From Nocardioides sp. R-C-SC26 (lineage in GTDB: Bacteria; Actinomycetota; Actinomycetes; Propionibacteriales; Nocardioidaceae), in contig NZ_JAHRHK010000001.1 in NCBI RefSeq assembly GCF_021246465.1, forward strand, positions 286,060-350,059: DNA of 64,000 nt, written 5' to 3'. The translations under genes and the position numbers were made by a program. The notes beneath the pieces are model-generated. The model saw only the letters and a list, made by a program, of their open reading frames with translations. It ran no database searches and had not been told where the DNA came from. Positions 51,682 through 62,558 of the stretch are shown here, in pieces. How positions within the stretch are numbered: position 1 is the stretch's first letter; each line of letters opens with the position of its first letter.

Positions 51682-52518
51682 ATGACCATGCACGCATCCC
51701 GGATCCGCCTCGGTCTCGTCGCGCTGCTCGGCCTCGCGCTGCTGGGCCTGTCCGCCTGCGGTGAGGAGACCTCGCCGGCCGCCGACCGGCCCGCCGGTGC
51801 GGCTGTGGGGGCGCACGAGCACCCGACGGGCGCCGACGACGTCGTGCTCAGGATCCTGACCGCAGGTGGCTACACCTCGATGGACTACCAGTTCGCCATC
51901 CGGCCCACGATCGTCCTCTACGGAGACGGCAGGGTGCTGGCCACCGATCCCGACGACGGTGACGCGCGGCTGTGGACCGTCCGTGAGGGGCGTGTCGACG
52001 AGGCGCAGGTCCAGGAGATCCTCTCCTCGGCCGCGGAGAGCGGGCTGCTGGCCGCCGCGCCGAGCTACGACTTCGACGGCGGCTTCATGGTCACCGACAA
52101 CCCGACCACGACCGTCGAGATCGCCGCTGACGGCGGGCCCTGGGTGCACGAGATCTATGCGCTCTCCTCTACCCAGGGCGACACCCCGGCCCGGCAGCGG
52201 CTACGCGACTTCGTCGGTGCCACGACCGACGCGCTCGGTGAGGCGGCCGACGGGACCTACGAGCCCGAGCAGCTTCGGCTGTTCGTCACGCCGGTCTCCG
52301 GCGACGACGGTGCGCAGGGTGCTGAGGTCGTCGAGTGGCCGACCGGTGGCCCCGCTCTGGCGGGCGAGCAGGGCTGCCGCGTCGTCGATGCGGCCGGTCT
52401 CACCGACCTGCTCGGTGAGGCCCGGTTGGGAACCTACGTCCGCCAGGGCGATCGGCTCTTCGCGGTGACCGCGGCCGCAGTCCTGCCCGGAGAGACCCGG
52501 CCGTGTGCCGACTGGTGA
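51682..52518 (+). CDS. Putative lipoprotein of unknown function
   Basis: A 278-residue exported protein. The signal peptide (RIRLGLVALLGLALLGLSAC) ends in the lipobox LSAC, followed by a Glu/Ala/Pro linker. The mature domain has no recognised family; it contains YGDGRVLATDPDD, and two late Cys residues that could pair. The start may be ATG 51682 or ATG 51688; the latter is seven bases from a TAGAGA hexamer and would be leaderless. It separates priA from def, a place where many actinobacteria carry no gene, so it is probably lineage-specific. Confidence 0.8.
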   Translation: MTMHASRIRLGLVALLGLALLGLSACGEETSPAADRPAGAAVGAHEHPTGADDVVLRILTAGGYTSMDYQFAIRPTIVLYGDGRVLATDPDDGDARLWTVREGRVDEAQVQEILSSAAESGLLAAAPSYDFDGGFMVTDNPTTTVEIAADGGPWVHEIYALSSTQGDTPARQRLRDFVGATTDALGEAADGTYEPEQLRLFVTPVSGDDGAQGAEVVEWPTGGPALAGEQGCRVVDAAGLTDLLGEARLGTYVRQGDRLFAVTAAAVLPGETRPCADW

Positions 52519-52582
52519 TCCCCGGCATCCCTGCACGCACCGGGACGACGCCCACCACGACAGCCCCTCTCCGCGGAACCTC

Positions 52583-52588
52583 TAGGAT
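52583..52588 (+). promoter_or_regulatory. -10 element of the def operon
   Basis: TAGGAT, with a leader of about 57 bases to the def GTG. No clear -35 hexamer. Confidence 0.4.
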
Positions 52589-52651
52589 CACGGGGTCGCA
52601 GGCGCGACGTCCCGTCTGATCTCTCGCGGCGCGAAGGAGTGCGATCCCACC

Positions 52652-53197
52652 GTGGCCATCCAGCCGATCCGGCTCTTCGGCGACCCGGTGCTCCGCAAGC
52701 CCGCGCTCGAGGTGGTCGACTTCGACAAGGAACTGCGCACGCTGGTTGCGGATCTGGTCGACACGATGCTCGCCGCCCCCGGCGCCGGTCTCGCGGCACC
52801 GCAGATCGGCGTGGGCCTGCGGGTCTTCACCTGGCACGTCGACGGGGAGGTCGGGCACCTGATCAACCCCGATCTCTCGCTCTCCGACGATGTCCAGGAC
52901 GGAGGTGAGGGGTGTCTGTCGCTGCCCGGACTCACCTACGACTGCCGTCGTGCGCGCGCGGTGGTGGCACGCGGGTTCGATCTGCATGGCGAACCCGTCG
53001 TGATCGAGGGCTCCGACCTCCTTGCCCGCGCCATCCAGCACGAGACCGACCATCTCGACGGGATCCTCTTCATCGATCGCCTCGACGACGTCGCACGCAA
53101 GGCCGCGATGCGTGAGATCCGCGAGTCGGAGTGGTTCGGACTCGAGCAGCCCACCGTCAAGATCAGCCCCCATGCCACGAGAGGTTTCGGACTCTGA
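52652..53197 (+). CDS. def: Peptide deformylase
   Basis: A 181-residue metalloprotease that removes the formyl group from new proteins. The three motifs are intact: [11 protein letters not shown] (residues 48-58), EGCLSLPGL with the metal-binding Cys, and [12 protein letters not shown] with the two metal-binding His and the catalytic Glu. AAGGAG lies 11 bases before the GTG. The stop overlaps the fmt ATG by one base, pairing the two formyl-group enzymes. Confidence 0.97.
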   Translation: MAIQPIRLFGDPVLRKPALEVVDFDKELRTLVADLVDTMLAAPGAGLAAPQIGVGLRVFTWHVDGEVGHLINPDLSLSDDVQDGGEGCLSLPGLTYDCRRARAVVARGFDLHGEPVVIEGSDLLARAIQHETDHLDGILFIDRLDDVARKAAMREIRESEWFGLEQPTVKISPHATRGFGL

Positions 53198-54138
53198 TGC
53201 GCGTCGTCTTCGCCGGTACACCGGAGGTCGCCGTCCCCGCGCTGGAGGCGATCCTCGCCTCCCGCCACGAACTGGTCGGCGTGGTCACCCGCCCGGACGC
53301 CCCCGCCGGGCGTGGCCGCAAGCTGCTCGCATCGCCGGTCGGCCAGCGCGCGGCCGAGCTCGGTGTCCCGGTGCTCAAGCCCGCGCACCCGCGCGACCCC
53401 GAGTTCCAGGCGGAGTTGGCGGCGCTCCGCCCCGACTGCTGCCCGGTCGTGGCCTACGGTGCGCTGCTGCCGCAGTCCGCGCTGGACCTCGTGCCCCACG
53501 GCTGGATCAACCTGCACTTCTCCTGCCTGCCCGCCTGGCGCGGTGCCGCACCGGTGCAGCGTTCGCTGTGGGCAGGCGACGAGGTCACCGGCGCGACGAC
53601 GTTCCGGATCGTCAAGGAGCTGGACGCCGGACCGACGTTCGGGGTGATGACCGAGCGGATCCGCCCGACCGACACCTCCGGCGACCTGCTCGCGCGTCTC
53701 GCCGAAGGCGGCGCCGGGCTGCTGGTCGCGACTCTCGACGGCATCGAGGACGGCTCGTTGGAGGCCCGCGAGCAGCCCGAGGACGGCGTCAGCTTCGCCC
53801 CCAAGATCAACCCCGAGGACGGCGAGGTCGACTGGAGCGAGCCGGCTGTCGCCGTCGACCGTCGGATTCGCGCCTGCACCCCCGCGCCCGGCGCGTGGTC
53901 GACGTTCGCGGGGGAGCGCATCAAGCTCGGCCCGGTCGAGGTCACCGACGACGTCCTGCCGCGCGGCGAGTTGCGGGTGGGCAAGCGGGACGTCCTGGTG
54001 GGCACCGGCACCTCCGCCGTCCGGTTGGGCGAGGTCAAGGCGTTCGGAAAGAAGCAGATGGGCGCGGCCGACTGGGCCCGCGGGACGCGCGTCGAGTCCG
54101 GCGTGGTGTTCGGCGGACCGCTCGACGCGTCGCAGTGA
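53197..54138 (+). CDS. fmt: Methionyl-tRNA formyltransferase
   Basis: A 313-residue enzyme that formylates initiator Met-tRNA. The N-terminal formyltransferase domain begins [20 protein letters not shown]; the active-site block is [19 protein letters not shown] with the catalytic Asn/His, and [15 protein letters not shown] supplies the Asp. The C-terminal OB-fold domain binds tRNA ([13 protein letters not shown]). The ATG 53197 overlaps the def stop; upstream in-frame codons lie within def. Confidence 0.96.
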   Translation: MRVVFAGTPEVAVPALEAILASRHELVGVVTRPDAPAGRGRKLLASPVGQRAAELGVPVLKPAHPRDPEFQAELAALRPDCCPVVAYGALLPQSALDLVPHGWINLHFSCLPAWRGAAPVQRSLWAGDEVTGATTFRIVKELDAGPTFGVMTERIRPTDTSGDLLARLAEGGAGLLVATLDGIEDGSLEAREQPEDGVSFAPKINPEDGEVDWSEPAVAVDRRIRACTPAPGAWSTFAGERIKLGPVEVTDDVLPRGELRVGKRDVLVGTGTSAVRLGEVKAFGKKQMGAADWARGTRVESGVVFGGPLDASQ

Positions 54139-54145
54139 GGGCAGC

Positions 54146-54574
54146 ATGACGTCCACGGCCGATCGGCCGGCCACTCCGGAGGACGTCGACGCGATCTGCG
54201 CCGACCTGCCTGAGACCGAGTTGGGCACCTCGTGGGGGAACGTGCCGACGTGGAAGGTGCCGGCCGGGCCCAAGGGCAAGGGATTCGTGCTCTACCGCCC
54301 CGCGCGCGGAGACGCCGTCGATCCGACGACCGGGCAACCCTTCGACGATCTGCTGGTCATCATCACGCCGACGGAGGCGGAGAAGCGGGCTCTCGTCGAG
54401 GATCCGGGTACCCCGTTCTTCACGATCGATCACTTCCGCAACTACGCCGCGGTGCTGGTGTCCCTCTCGCGTATCGGTGAGGTCGGCCGGGACGAGCTGG
54501 CCGAGATCATCACCGACGCGTGGGCGAAGTACGCCCCGAAGCGCCTGGTGCGGGCCCATCTCGGCGATGGCTGA
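54146..54574 (+). CDS. MmcQ/YjbR-family protein
   Basis: A 142-residue protein with the MmcQ/YjbR fold pattern: AICADLPETELGTSWGNVPTWKV near the start, FVLYRPAR, a beta stretch LLVIITPTEAEKRAL, FFTIDHFRNYAAVLVSLSRI, and the helical end AEIITDAWAKYAPKRL. The family is thought to bind DNA, but its function is not known. It lies between fmt and rsmB and overlaps the rsmB start by eight bases. Confidence 0.85.
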   Translation: MTSTADRPATPEDVDAICADLPETELGTSWGNVPTWKVPAGPKGKGFVLYRPARGDAVDPTTGQPFDDLLVIITPTEAEKRALVEDPGTPFFTIDHFRNYAAVLVSLSRIGEVGRDELAEIITDAWAKYAPKRLVRAHLGDG

Positions 54575-55964
54575 GCGTCGCGGCCAACGCCGCCGCCCGC
54601 CCACCGGGGGAGGGCGCGGGCGTCCGGCCACCGTGGACGTGCCCCGGCTGGCGGCCTACCAGGTGCTGCGCACGGTCCGGGCCGACGACGCCTACGCCAA
54701 CCTGGTGCTGCCGACCGTCATCGCCCACCACGCACTCGACCCGCGCGACGCGGGCTTCGTCACCGAACTGGCGTCCGGCACGCTGCGCTGGCGCGGCACC
54801 TACGACGCCGTGCTGGGGCAGTGCGTGGACCGTCCGCTCAGCAAGGTCGCGGCGCCGGTGCTCGACGTGCTGCGACTCGGCGTGCACCAGTTGCTGGCGA
54901 TGCGGGTACCGACCCACGCCGCGATCAGCACCTCGGTCGATCTGGCCCGCTCGGTCGCGAACCCCGGCGCGGCGGGTTTCGTGAACGCCGTGCTCCGCGC
55001 CGCCGCCGGCGACGACCTGGACGGCTGGATCGCCCGCCTGGCGCCGGATCCCGTACCGACCTCCACGCGCCACGAGGAGATCCGCTTCAGCCACCCGGGC
55101 TGGATCGTGGAGGAGCTGCGGCGGGCCGTCGGTGCCGAGGAACTGCACGCCCTGCTGGCAGCTGACAATGTGCCGCCCGCCGTCACGCTGGTCGCCCGAC
55201 CCGGCCGCGCCGAACGTGCCGAGCTGCCCGGAGAGCCCACGCCGTACTCGCCGTTCGGGGTGACCGCGGCCGGGGGTGCGCCCGGTGCCATCCCGGCGGT
55301 GGCCGAGGGGCGCGCGGGAGTCCAGGACGAGGGCTCCCAGCTGATCGCGATCGCCCTCGCCGAGGCCGAGGTCGACGGCCGCGACGAGCGCTGGGTCGAC
55401 CTCTGCGCCGGACCAGGCGGCAAGGCTGCGCTGTTGGCGGCGCTCGCCGCGCGGCGCGGCGCGGCGGTGCTCGCCGTCGAACCGCAGCCGCATCGTGCAC
55501 GTCTCGTCGAGCGGGCACTCGCCGGCAGCGACGGCGTGAGCGGTGTCGTGGTCGCCGACGGCCGGCACGTGCCGATCGCACCGGCTTCGGCCGATCGCGT
55601 CCTGGTCGACGCGCCCTGCACCGGTCTCGGTGCCCTGCGACGTCGTCCCGAGTCGCGGTGGCGCCGCCGCCCCGACGACCTCGTGGAGCTCGTGCTGTTG
55701 CAACGCGCACTGCTGGGTGCCGCACTGGACGCCGTCCGACCCGGCGGGGTGGGGCTCTACTCCACGTGCTCGCCGGGCCTCGCGGGGGCCGGCGGAGTGG
55801 TGTCCTCGGTCGTCGAGGCTCGCGCCGACGTCGCGATCGAGGACGTCGCGGCGTTGCTGCCGCAGGTTCCCGACTGCGAGGGTCCGCTACCGGGCACCGT
55901 GCAGCTGTGGCCGCACCGGCACGGCACCGATGCGATGTTCCTCGCGCTGCTGCGGCGTTCCTGA
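54567..55964 (+). CDS. rsmB: 16S rRNA (cytosine(967)-C(5))-methyltransferase RsmB
   Basis: A 465-residue protein with an N-terminal NusB-like RNA-binding domain (DVPRLAAYQVLRTVRADDAYANLVLP ... FVNAVLRAA) and a SAM-dependent methyltransferase domain. SAM is bound by WVDLCAGPGGKAALLAALAA; the two catalytic Cys are in VDAPCTGLGALRRRPESRWR and YSTCSPGLAGAGGVV. The second block usually has His-Leu-Ala-Glu-Thr after TCSP, changed here to G-L-A-G-A. The ATG at 54567 starts a basic N-terminus and overlaps the previous gene. Confidence 0.93.
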   Translation: MAERRGQRRRPPTGGGRGRPATVDVPRLAAYQVLRTVRADDAYANLVLPTVIAHHALDPRDAGFVTELASGTLRWRGTYDAVLGQCVDRPLSKVAAPVLDVLRLGVHQLLAMRVPTHAAISTSVDLARSVANPGAAGFVNAVLRAAAGDDLDGWIARLAPDPVPTSTRHEEIRFSHPGWIVEELRRAVGAEELHALLAADNVPPAVTLVARPGRAERAELPGEPTPYSPFGVTAAGGAPGAIPAVAEGRAGVQDEGSQLIAIALAEAEVDGRDERWVDLCAGPGGKAALLAALAARRGAAVLAVEPQPHRARLVERALAGSDGVSGVVVADGRHVPIAPASADRVLVDAPCTGLGALRRRPESRWRRRPDDLVELVLLQRALLGAALDAVRPGGVGLYSTCSPGLAGAGGVVSSVVEARADVAIEDVAALLPQVPDCEGPLPGTVQLWPHRHGTDAMFLALLRRS

Positions 55965-55984
55965 CCGGACCGTCTCGGCGGAGC

Positions 55985-56491
55985 TCAGAGAGCCGGCGGC
56001 ACGCCGTCGGCGGTGAGTCGCCGCAGGTTGCGCAGGAAGCGGCGGAACATCAGGTCGGTGATCGGCCGCGACACCGGCAGCATCACCTTCGAGGCGCCGC
56101 TCAGGCTCTGCCCGAGCGACCACGTCAGGTCGCATCCCGACGGTGTCGCGACGATCCGGTAGTCCTCCAGGAATGCGCCGAGCTGCTTGACGGAGGAGGA
56201 GTTGAAGCGGAACGCCATGTGGGCGCCGGGATCCCAGGCGAGGAACTCCTCGTCGCCGATGATGCCGCCGCGCATCGTGACCACGCGCGTCGTCCCGACG
56301 CCGAACGGCTGGGGGCTGGTGTACTCCACGTCGGTGATCACCGAAGCCCAGCGCGGCCAGGTGTCCGCTCGTTCGAGCACCTCCCAGGCCTGGGCCGGTG
56401 TGATCGCCAGGCTCACGGTGTTGCTGAAACGGGCCGGGGCGCGGTCGAGCCAGTCCAGCTCGACGCGCTCACAGGGATACATCGTCGCCAT
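55985..56491 (-). CDS. SRPBCC-family (START/polyketide-cyclase-like) protein
   Basis: A 168-residue single-domain protein. The helix-grip fold pattern is visible: FSNTVSLAITPAQAWEVLERADTWPRWASVITDVEYTSP, then a beta meander (GTTRVVTMRGGIIGDEEFLAWDPG, MAFRFNSSSVKQLGAF) and a long C-terminal helix (PITDLMFRRFLRNLRRL). Such proteins bind lipids or other hydrophobic ligands; no catalytic residues can be named. It is convergent with rsmB and divergent from ligD. A KstR-like palindrome ten bases before the start suggests control by a TetR-family lipid or steroid regulator. A start nine bases later (ATG 56482) is also possible. Confidence 0.85.
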   Translation of the reverse strand: MATMYPCERVELDWLDRAPARFSNTVSLAITPAQAWEVLERADTWPRWASVITDVEYTSPQPFGVGTTRVVTMRGGIIGDEEFLAWDPGAHMAFRFNSSSVKQLGAFLEDYRIVATPSGCDLTWSLGQSLSGASKVMLPVSRPITDLMFRRFLRNLRRLTADGVPPAL

Positions 56492-56500
56492 GACCGGAGT

Positions 56501-56516
56501 CTAGAACGTGTTCTAG
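56501..56516 (-). promoter_or_regulatory. KstR-like operator palindrome
   Basis: CTAGAACGTGTTCTAG is a perfect inverted repeat (seven-base arms, two-base centre). It fits the actinobacterial KstR consensus TNNAACNNGTTNNA. It starts ten bases upstream of the SRPBCC ATG and overlaps the likely -10 (TAGACT on the minus strand, 56497-56502), the place for a repressor. It is about 48 bases from the ligD -10. Confidence 0.65.
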
Positions 56517-56563
56517 TGCCCGGGTGGCCGGTCGCGTCGCCGAGACGATCTGCCCCCAGGCGT

Positions 56564-56569
56564 TAGCGT
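56564..56569 (+). promoter_or_regulatory. -10 element of ligD (leaderless-type)
   Basis: TAGCGT ends six bases before the GTG at 56576, which places the transcription start at the start codon. Confidence 0.45.
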
Positions 56570-56575
56570 GACGGC

Positions 56576-57580
56576 GTGGCCAGCAGCAGCCCTGCGATCG
56601 AGATCGACGTCGACGACAAGGTGGTGCGCGTCAGCAACCCCGACCGGGTCTACTTCCCGCAGAGCGGCGCGACCAAGCTGGACCTGGTGGAGTACTACCT
56701 CGCCGTCGGCGAGGGGATCGTCAACGCGCTCGACGAACGACCATGCATGCTCCATCGGTTCCCGCGTGGCCTCGACGGTCCGAAGGTGCATCAGAAGCGG
56801 TTGCCTGCCGGCGCGCCGCCGTGGGTGGAGACCGTGCGTCTGCACTTCCCGCGCTGGAACCGCACCGCCGACGAACTCTGCGTCACCGAACGCGCCAGCG
56901 TCATCTGGGCCGTACAGATGTCGACGGTCGAGTTCCACCCGTGGAACAGCCGTCGTGCCGACACCGAGAAACCCGACGAGTGGCGCATCGACCTGGATCC
57001 CGGTCCGGAGTCGGACTGGGCGCAGGTGCGCCGGGTCGCGGGGGTGGTCCACGAGCTGCTCGACGACTTGGGAGCGGTGGGCTACCCCAAGACGAGTGGC
57101 GGCAGCGGGTTGCACGTCTACGTACGCATCCCACCCGACCACGGCCACCGGGAGGTGCGTCGGGCGGCACTCGCCTTCGCGCGCGAGGTCGAGCGCCGCG
57201 CCCCGGACGACGTGACGACGGCGTGGTGGCGCAAGGACCGCGACCCCGGGCACCTCTTCGTCGACTACAACCAGAACGCCCGCGACCACACGATCGCGTG
57301 CGCCTACTCCGTCCGTGGCGTCCCGGAAGCACGGGTGTCCGCACCACTGGGGTGGGACGAGATCGATGACGCCGAGCCCGGCGACTTCACGATCTTCACC
57401 ATGCCGGGCCGGTTCGCCGAGCTCGGCGACCTCCACCACGACATCGACGACCACGTGTTCTCGCTCGACGTGCTAAGGGGCTGGGCCGATCGCGATGAGC
57501 GCGACGGCGCCGAGACCCCACCCGAGGACGCGGCACAGTCCGGCGACACCGAAGACGCGGCGGCGGCGGACGCCCCGTAG
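56576..57580 (+). CDS. ligD: Stand-alone LigD-type DNA polymerase domain (primase-polymerase)
   Basis: A 334-residue protein of the archaeo-eukaryotic primase group, matching the polymerase domain of LigD used in non-homologous end joining. Conserved blocks are [50 protein letters not shown], the metal-binding pair in WRIDLDPGP (Asp139 and Asp141, like Asp137/139 of the mycobacterial enzyme), [12 protein letters not shown], and [17 protein letters not shown]. There is no ligase or nuclease domain, and no ku gene in the window. The 50-residue acidic Ala/Asp tail looks disordered. It could extend ends or fill gaps with ribonucleotides, a family property. Confidence 0.92.
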   Translation: MASSSPAIEIDVDDKVVRVSNPDRVYFPQSGATKLDLVEYYLAVGEGIVNALDERPCMLHRFPRGLDGPKVHQKRLPAGAPPWVETVRLHFPRWNRTADELCVTERASVIWAVQMSTVEFHPWNSRRADTEKPDEWRIDLDPGPESDWAQVRRVAGVVHELLDDLGAVGYPKTSGGSGLHVYVRIPPDHGHREVRRAALAFAREVERRAPDDVTTAWWRKDRDPGHLFVDYNQNARDHTIACAYSVRGVPEARVSAPLGWDEIDDAEPGDFTIFTMPGRFAELGDLHHDIDDHVFSLDVLRGWADRDERDGAETPPEDAAQSGDTEDAAAADAP

Positions 57581-57591
57581 CCTGCACCTCC

Positions 57592-58257
57592 GTGGGCCAC
57601 GTGCAGATCACCCCGAGCATCCTCAACGCCGATTTCGCGAACCTGAGTGCTGAAGTCGCCAGGATCGCCAGTGCGGACTGGGTGCATGTCGACGTGATGG
57701 ACAACCACTTCGTCCCGAACCTGACCTTCGGGCCGACGATGGTCGAGGCGCTGGCGCGCTCCACCGACATTCCGCTCGATGCGCACCTGATGATCGCCGA
57801 CGTCGACCGGCACGCCGTCACCTATGCCGAGGCCGGATGCGGCTCGGTGACCTTCCACGTGGAGGCGGCCGCGGCCCCGGTCCGGCTCGCCCGTGAGATC
57901 CGCGCGGCGGGTGCTCGCGCCAGCATGGCGCTCAAGCCGGCGACACCGGTCGAGCCTTACGAGGACCTGCTGCCTGAACTGGACATGCTGCTGCTGATGA
58001 CCGTCGAGCCCGGTTTCGGGGGCCAGAAGTTCCTCGACATGGTGCTGCCGAAGATCCGCCGCACCCGAGCGTTGATGGACAAGCACGGCGTGCAGACCTG
58101 GCTCCAGGTCGACGGCGGTGTCTCCCTGGAGACGATCGAGAGGTGCGCCGCTGCGGGCGCCGACGTCTTCGTAGCCGGCAGTGCGGTGTACTCCGCCGAT
58201 GACCCCGACGCGATGGTCGCCGACCTGCGCGCCCGCGCGGAGGCCGCCCGCGCCTGA
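57592..58257 (+). CDS. rpe: Ribulose-phosphate 3-epimerase
   Basis: A 221-residue TIM-barrel enzyme of the pentose phosphate pathway. Motifs are [36 protein letters not shown] with metal and catalytic residues, [33 protein letters not shown] and LQVDGGV. TAGCCT at 57578-57583 lies eight bases before the GTG, which suggests a leaderless promoter overlapping the ligD stop. It precedes the riboflavin operon, which uses ribulose 5-phosphate, as is usual in actinobacteria. Confidence 0.97.
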   Translation: MGHVQITPSILNADFANLSAEVARIASADWVHVDVMDNHFVPNLTFGPTMVEALARSTDIPLDAHLMIADVDRHAVTYAEAGCGSVTFHVEAAAAPVRLAREIRAAGARASMALKPATPVEPYEDLLPELDMLLLMTVEPGFGGQKFLDMVLPKIRRTRALMDKHGVQTWLQVDGGVSLETIERCAAAGADVFVAGSAVYSADDPDAMVADLRARAEAARA

Positions 58258-58273
58258 GGCTCGGTCACCGCCT

Positions 58274-58311
58274 GGGTCGAGGAGCGAGCGCCAGGAAGCG
58301 TCTCGAAACGC
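58274..58311. repeat. Dispersed intergenic repeat, second copy
   Basis: GGGTCGAGGAGCGAGCG, then CCAGGA and AGCGTCTCGAAACG, a diverged copy of the element at 4786-4827. It lies between rpe and the FMN riboswitch, in a spacer of 405 bases (58258-58662) that otherwise holds the riboswitch and its expression platform. Confidence 0.55.
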
Positions 58312-58445
58312 GGCGAGCCGAATTCGGGCCGCGATCGGCGACGCCTCAGAGCCCGATAGGCGATGCCGTCATCCGTCCACGGTGCGGGCAGCGTCGGATC
58401 GACCGCTCCGGTGTGGCAGGCTTGTCCTCGACGAGCAATTCGCTC

Positions 58446-58571
58446 GCGTGCTCTGGGGTCGGTGTAATTCCGAGCCGGCGGTGAAAGTCCGCGACCCGGT
58501 GACAGCCAGTCACCGGTTGATCAGGTGTGATTCCTGAACCGACGGTGAAAGTCCGGATGGGAAGCGCACGC
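58446..58571 (+). promoter_or_regulatory. FMN riboswitch (RFN element)
   Basis: All conserved RFN blocks are in order: GGGGTCGGTGTAATTCCGA, CCGGCGGTGAAAGTCCGCGA, a variable stem GGTGAC-GTCACC, TGATTCCTGAACCGACGG and GTGAAAGTCCGGATGGGA. The closing stem P1 is GCGTGC (58446-58451) with GCACGC (58566-58571). It should bind FMN and shut down the riboflavin operon. Downstream pairs CTCCGG/CCGGAG (58582-58628) and GTCTCG/CGAGAC (58628-58645) could form the expression platform close to the GAGG before ribD, so control of translation initiation is likely. Confidence 0.95.
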
Positions 58572-58662
58572 TGGTGGAACGCTCCGGTACGCGATCGACG
58601 TGCCGGCGATCCGCCGTCAGCCCCGGAGTCTCGCGAGCCCGAGACCACCGAGGACTGAGACC

Positions 58663-59742
58663 ATGTCGGTCAGCGCAGTAGAGCGGACGGCGATGCGCCG
58701 TGCCCTCGCGTTGGCGGCGACGCCCGGCGTCCCGGTCGGTCCGAACCCGCGGGTGGGCTGCGTGCTGCTCGACGACGAGGGGCGCACCGTCGCCGAGGGG
58801 CATCACCGCGGTGCCGGAACCGCGCACGCCGAGGCCGACGCGCTCCAGCGTGCGGGCGCGGCTGCCCGCGGCACCACCGCCGTCGTCACCCTCGAACCGT
58901 GCAATCACACCGGACGCACAGGGCCGTGCGCACAGGCGCTGATCCAGGCCGGCGTCCGGCGCGTCGTCTTCGCCCAGTCCGACCCGAACCCGGTGGCGTC
59001 CGGCGGGGGAGCGACCTTGCGGGCCGCCGGTCTCGAGGTGCTCGGTGGCATCGACGCCGAGGACGCCGGTGAGCTCAACCGGACCTGGACCTTCGCGATC
59101 GAGCAGGGCCGCCCGTTCGTCACGTGGAAGTTCGCCGCCACGCTCGACGGCCGCTCCGCCGCGGCCGACGGCAGCAGCCGCTGGATCACCAGCGCCGCCG
59201 CGCGACGTGACACCCACCGGCTTCGGGCGCTCTGCGACACCATGCTGGTCGGCACCGGCACGGTCGAGACCGACGATCCCCGGCTCACCGTCCGCGACGA
59301 GCACGACGTGGACCTGCCGATCCAGCCGCTGCGCGCGGTGATGGGTCTACGCGACCTCGATCCCGGACGTCGCATCCTCGACGCGGCGGCCGACACGGTG
59401 CGCCTGCGCACCCGCGATCCGCGCGAGGCGCTTCGTCTCCTGCGCGAGCGCGATCGGCACCACGTCTTCCTCGAGGGTGGCCCTGCCCTGGCAGCGGCAT
59501 TCCTCCGCGCCGGGCTGGTCGACGAGATCGTGGCCTACCTGGCGCCGACCCTGCTCGGGGCGGGGGCGTCGGCTGTCGGCGACTTCGGTGTCGCCACGAT
59601 CGGCGACGCGTTCCGGCCGGAGGTCGTCGACGTGCACGTCCTGACCGCTGATCCCGAGCACAACGTCCGCTTCACCCTGCGCCCTGTCACATCCGCGTCG
59701 GGCCGTCCGGCCCCGCCATCCACCCATCGAGAGGAGCGCTGA
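58663..59742 (+). CDS. ribD: Bifunctional riboflavin-specific deaminase / reductase RibD
   Basis: A 359-residue enzyme for two steps from the GTP cyclohydrolase product. The deaminase domain has the zinc motif TAHAEADAL and LEPCNHTGRTGPCAQALI. The reductase domain starts near residue 150 (PFVTWKFAATLDGRSAAADGSSRWITS) and ends with YLAPTLLGAGASAV. The ATG at 58663 is chosen because GAGGA precedes it; an in-frame ATG at 58600 lies within the riboswitch platform. The stop overlaps the next start (TGATG). Confidence 0.96.
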   Translation: MSVSAVERTAMRRALALAATPGVPVGPNPRVGCVLLDDEGRTVAEGHHRGAGTAHAEADALQRAGAAARGTTAVVTLEPCNHTGRTGPCAQALIQAGVRRVVFAQSDPNPVASGGGATLRAAGLEVLGGIDAEDAGELNRTWTFAIEQGRPFVTWKFAATLDGRSAAADGSSRWITSAAARRDTHRLRALCDTMLVGTGTVETDDPRLTVRDEHDVDLPIQPLRAVMGLRDLDPGRRILDAAADTVRLRTRDPREALRLLRERDRHHVFLEGGPALAAAFLRAGLVDEIVAYLAPTLLGAGASAVGDFGVATIGDAFRPEVVDVHVLTADPEHNVRFTLRPVTSASGRPAPPSTHREER

Positions 59743-60385
59743 TGTTCACCGGAATCGTCGAGGAGCTCGGCACCATCGAGGACGTCGAGGAGCAGGGCGA
59801 CGCCGTCCGTCTCACCGTCGCAGCCTGCACGGTGCTCGAAGGCACCGGCCTCGGTGACTCGATCGCCGTCAACGGCTGCTGCCTCACCGTCGTGAGCAGC
59901 GACGGCGCCCGCTGGACCGCCGACGTCATGCAGGAGACGCTCGACAAGACGAGCCTGGCCGGCGTCGCGCCCGGCGACCGGGTCAACCTGGAGCGCGCCG
60001 TCACCGCGGAGAAGCGTCTCGGCGGCCACATCGTCCAAGGCCACGTCGATGGCGTGGGCCGGGTCGTGGCACGCCACCCGAGCGAGCACTGGGAGGTCGT
60101 CGAGATCGGACTGCCGGCGGCGCCTGACCTCGGGCGCTATCTCGTCGACAAGGGTTCGATCACCGTCGACGGCGTCAGTCTCACCGTCGTCGAGGCGCGG
60201 GCCGGCTCCTTCACGGTCAGCCTGATCCCCGAGACCCTCTCCCGCACCACGCTGGGCTCCCGTCAGCCCGGCGATGCGGTCAACCTCGAGGTCGACGTCC
60301 TCGCCAAACACGTCGAGAAGCTTCTCGCCGCACGACTCGACGTCGTGCCCCCTCAGTCCACGTCCCAGCAGGAAGGAAGCCGCTG

Positions 60386-60386
<1 letters not shown>
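59742..60386 (+). CDS. ribE: Riboflavin synthase alpha chain
   Basis: A 214-residue protein made of two similar barrels, each with an [14 protein letters not shown] or [16 protein letters not shown] motif; [13 protein letters not shown] and [13 protein letters not shown] show the internal repeat. It dismutates two lumazines to riboflavin. It begins at the ATG overlapping the ribD stop and ends with TGATG overlapping ribBA. Gene naming differs: this protein is called ribE or ribC in different genomes. Confidence 0.96.
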
Positions 60387-62229
<1,843 letters not shown>

Positions 62230-62246
62230 CCCGGGACTCCCAGCAC

Positions 62247-62252
62247 TACCCT
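62247..62252 (+). promoter_or_regulatory. -10 element of hisE
   Basis: TACCCT ends eight bases before the GTG at 62261, the spacing of leaderless genes. It supports this start rather than the GTG at 62255. Confidence 0.4.
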
Positions 62253-62260
62253 GGGTGCCC

Positions 62261-62524
62261 GTGAAGACGTTCGAGGCGCTGTGGGCAGAGCTGTCCGAGA
62301 AGGCGCGTCTACGGCCCGAGGGCTCCGGCACGGTCGCGGCGCTGGACGCCGGGGTCCATGCGATCGGCAAGAAGCTCCTGGAGGAGGCCGCCGAGTCGTG
62401 GATGGCCGCCGAGCACGAGGGCAAGGAGCGCACGGCGGAGGAGATCAGCCAGCTGCTGTACCACGCGCAGGTGCTCATGCTCGCCTCCGGACTCGACCTC
62501 GACGACGTCTACGCCCACCTCTGA
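62261..62524 (+). CDS. hisE: Phosphoribosyl-ATP pyrophosphatase
   Basis: An 87-residue all-helical enzyme, the second step of histidine synthesis. It has [47 protein letters not shown] with the metal-binding Glu pair, and [24 protein letters not shown]. It stands alone from hisI, as in other actinobacteria. The GTG 62261 gives the usual length. It is followed by hisG. Confidence 0.95.
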   Translation: MKTFEALWAELSEKARLRPEGSGTVAALDAGVHAIGKKLLEEAAESWMAAEHEGKERTAEEISQLLYHAQVLMLASGLDLDDVYAHL

Positions 62525-62558
62525 TCCCGCCGGATCGCTCTTCTGATCGGACCTTCCG

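Noticed and set aside
58600..58662. Earlier in-frame ATG for ribD
   Set aside because: It lies in the riboswitch expression platform, has no ribosome binding site, and adds residues not seen in the family.
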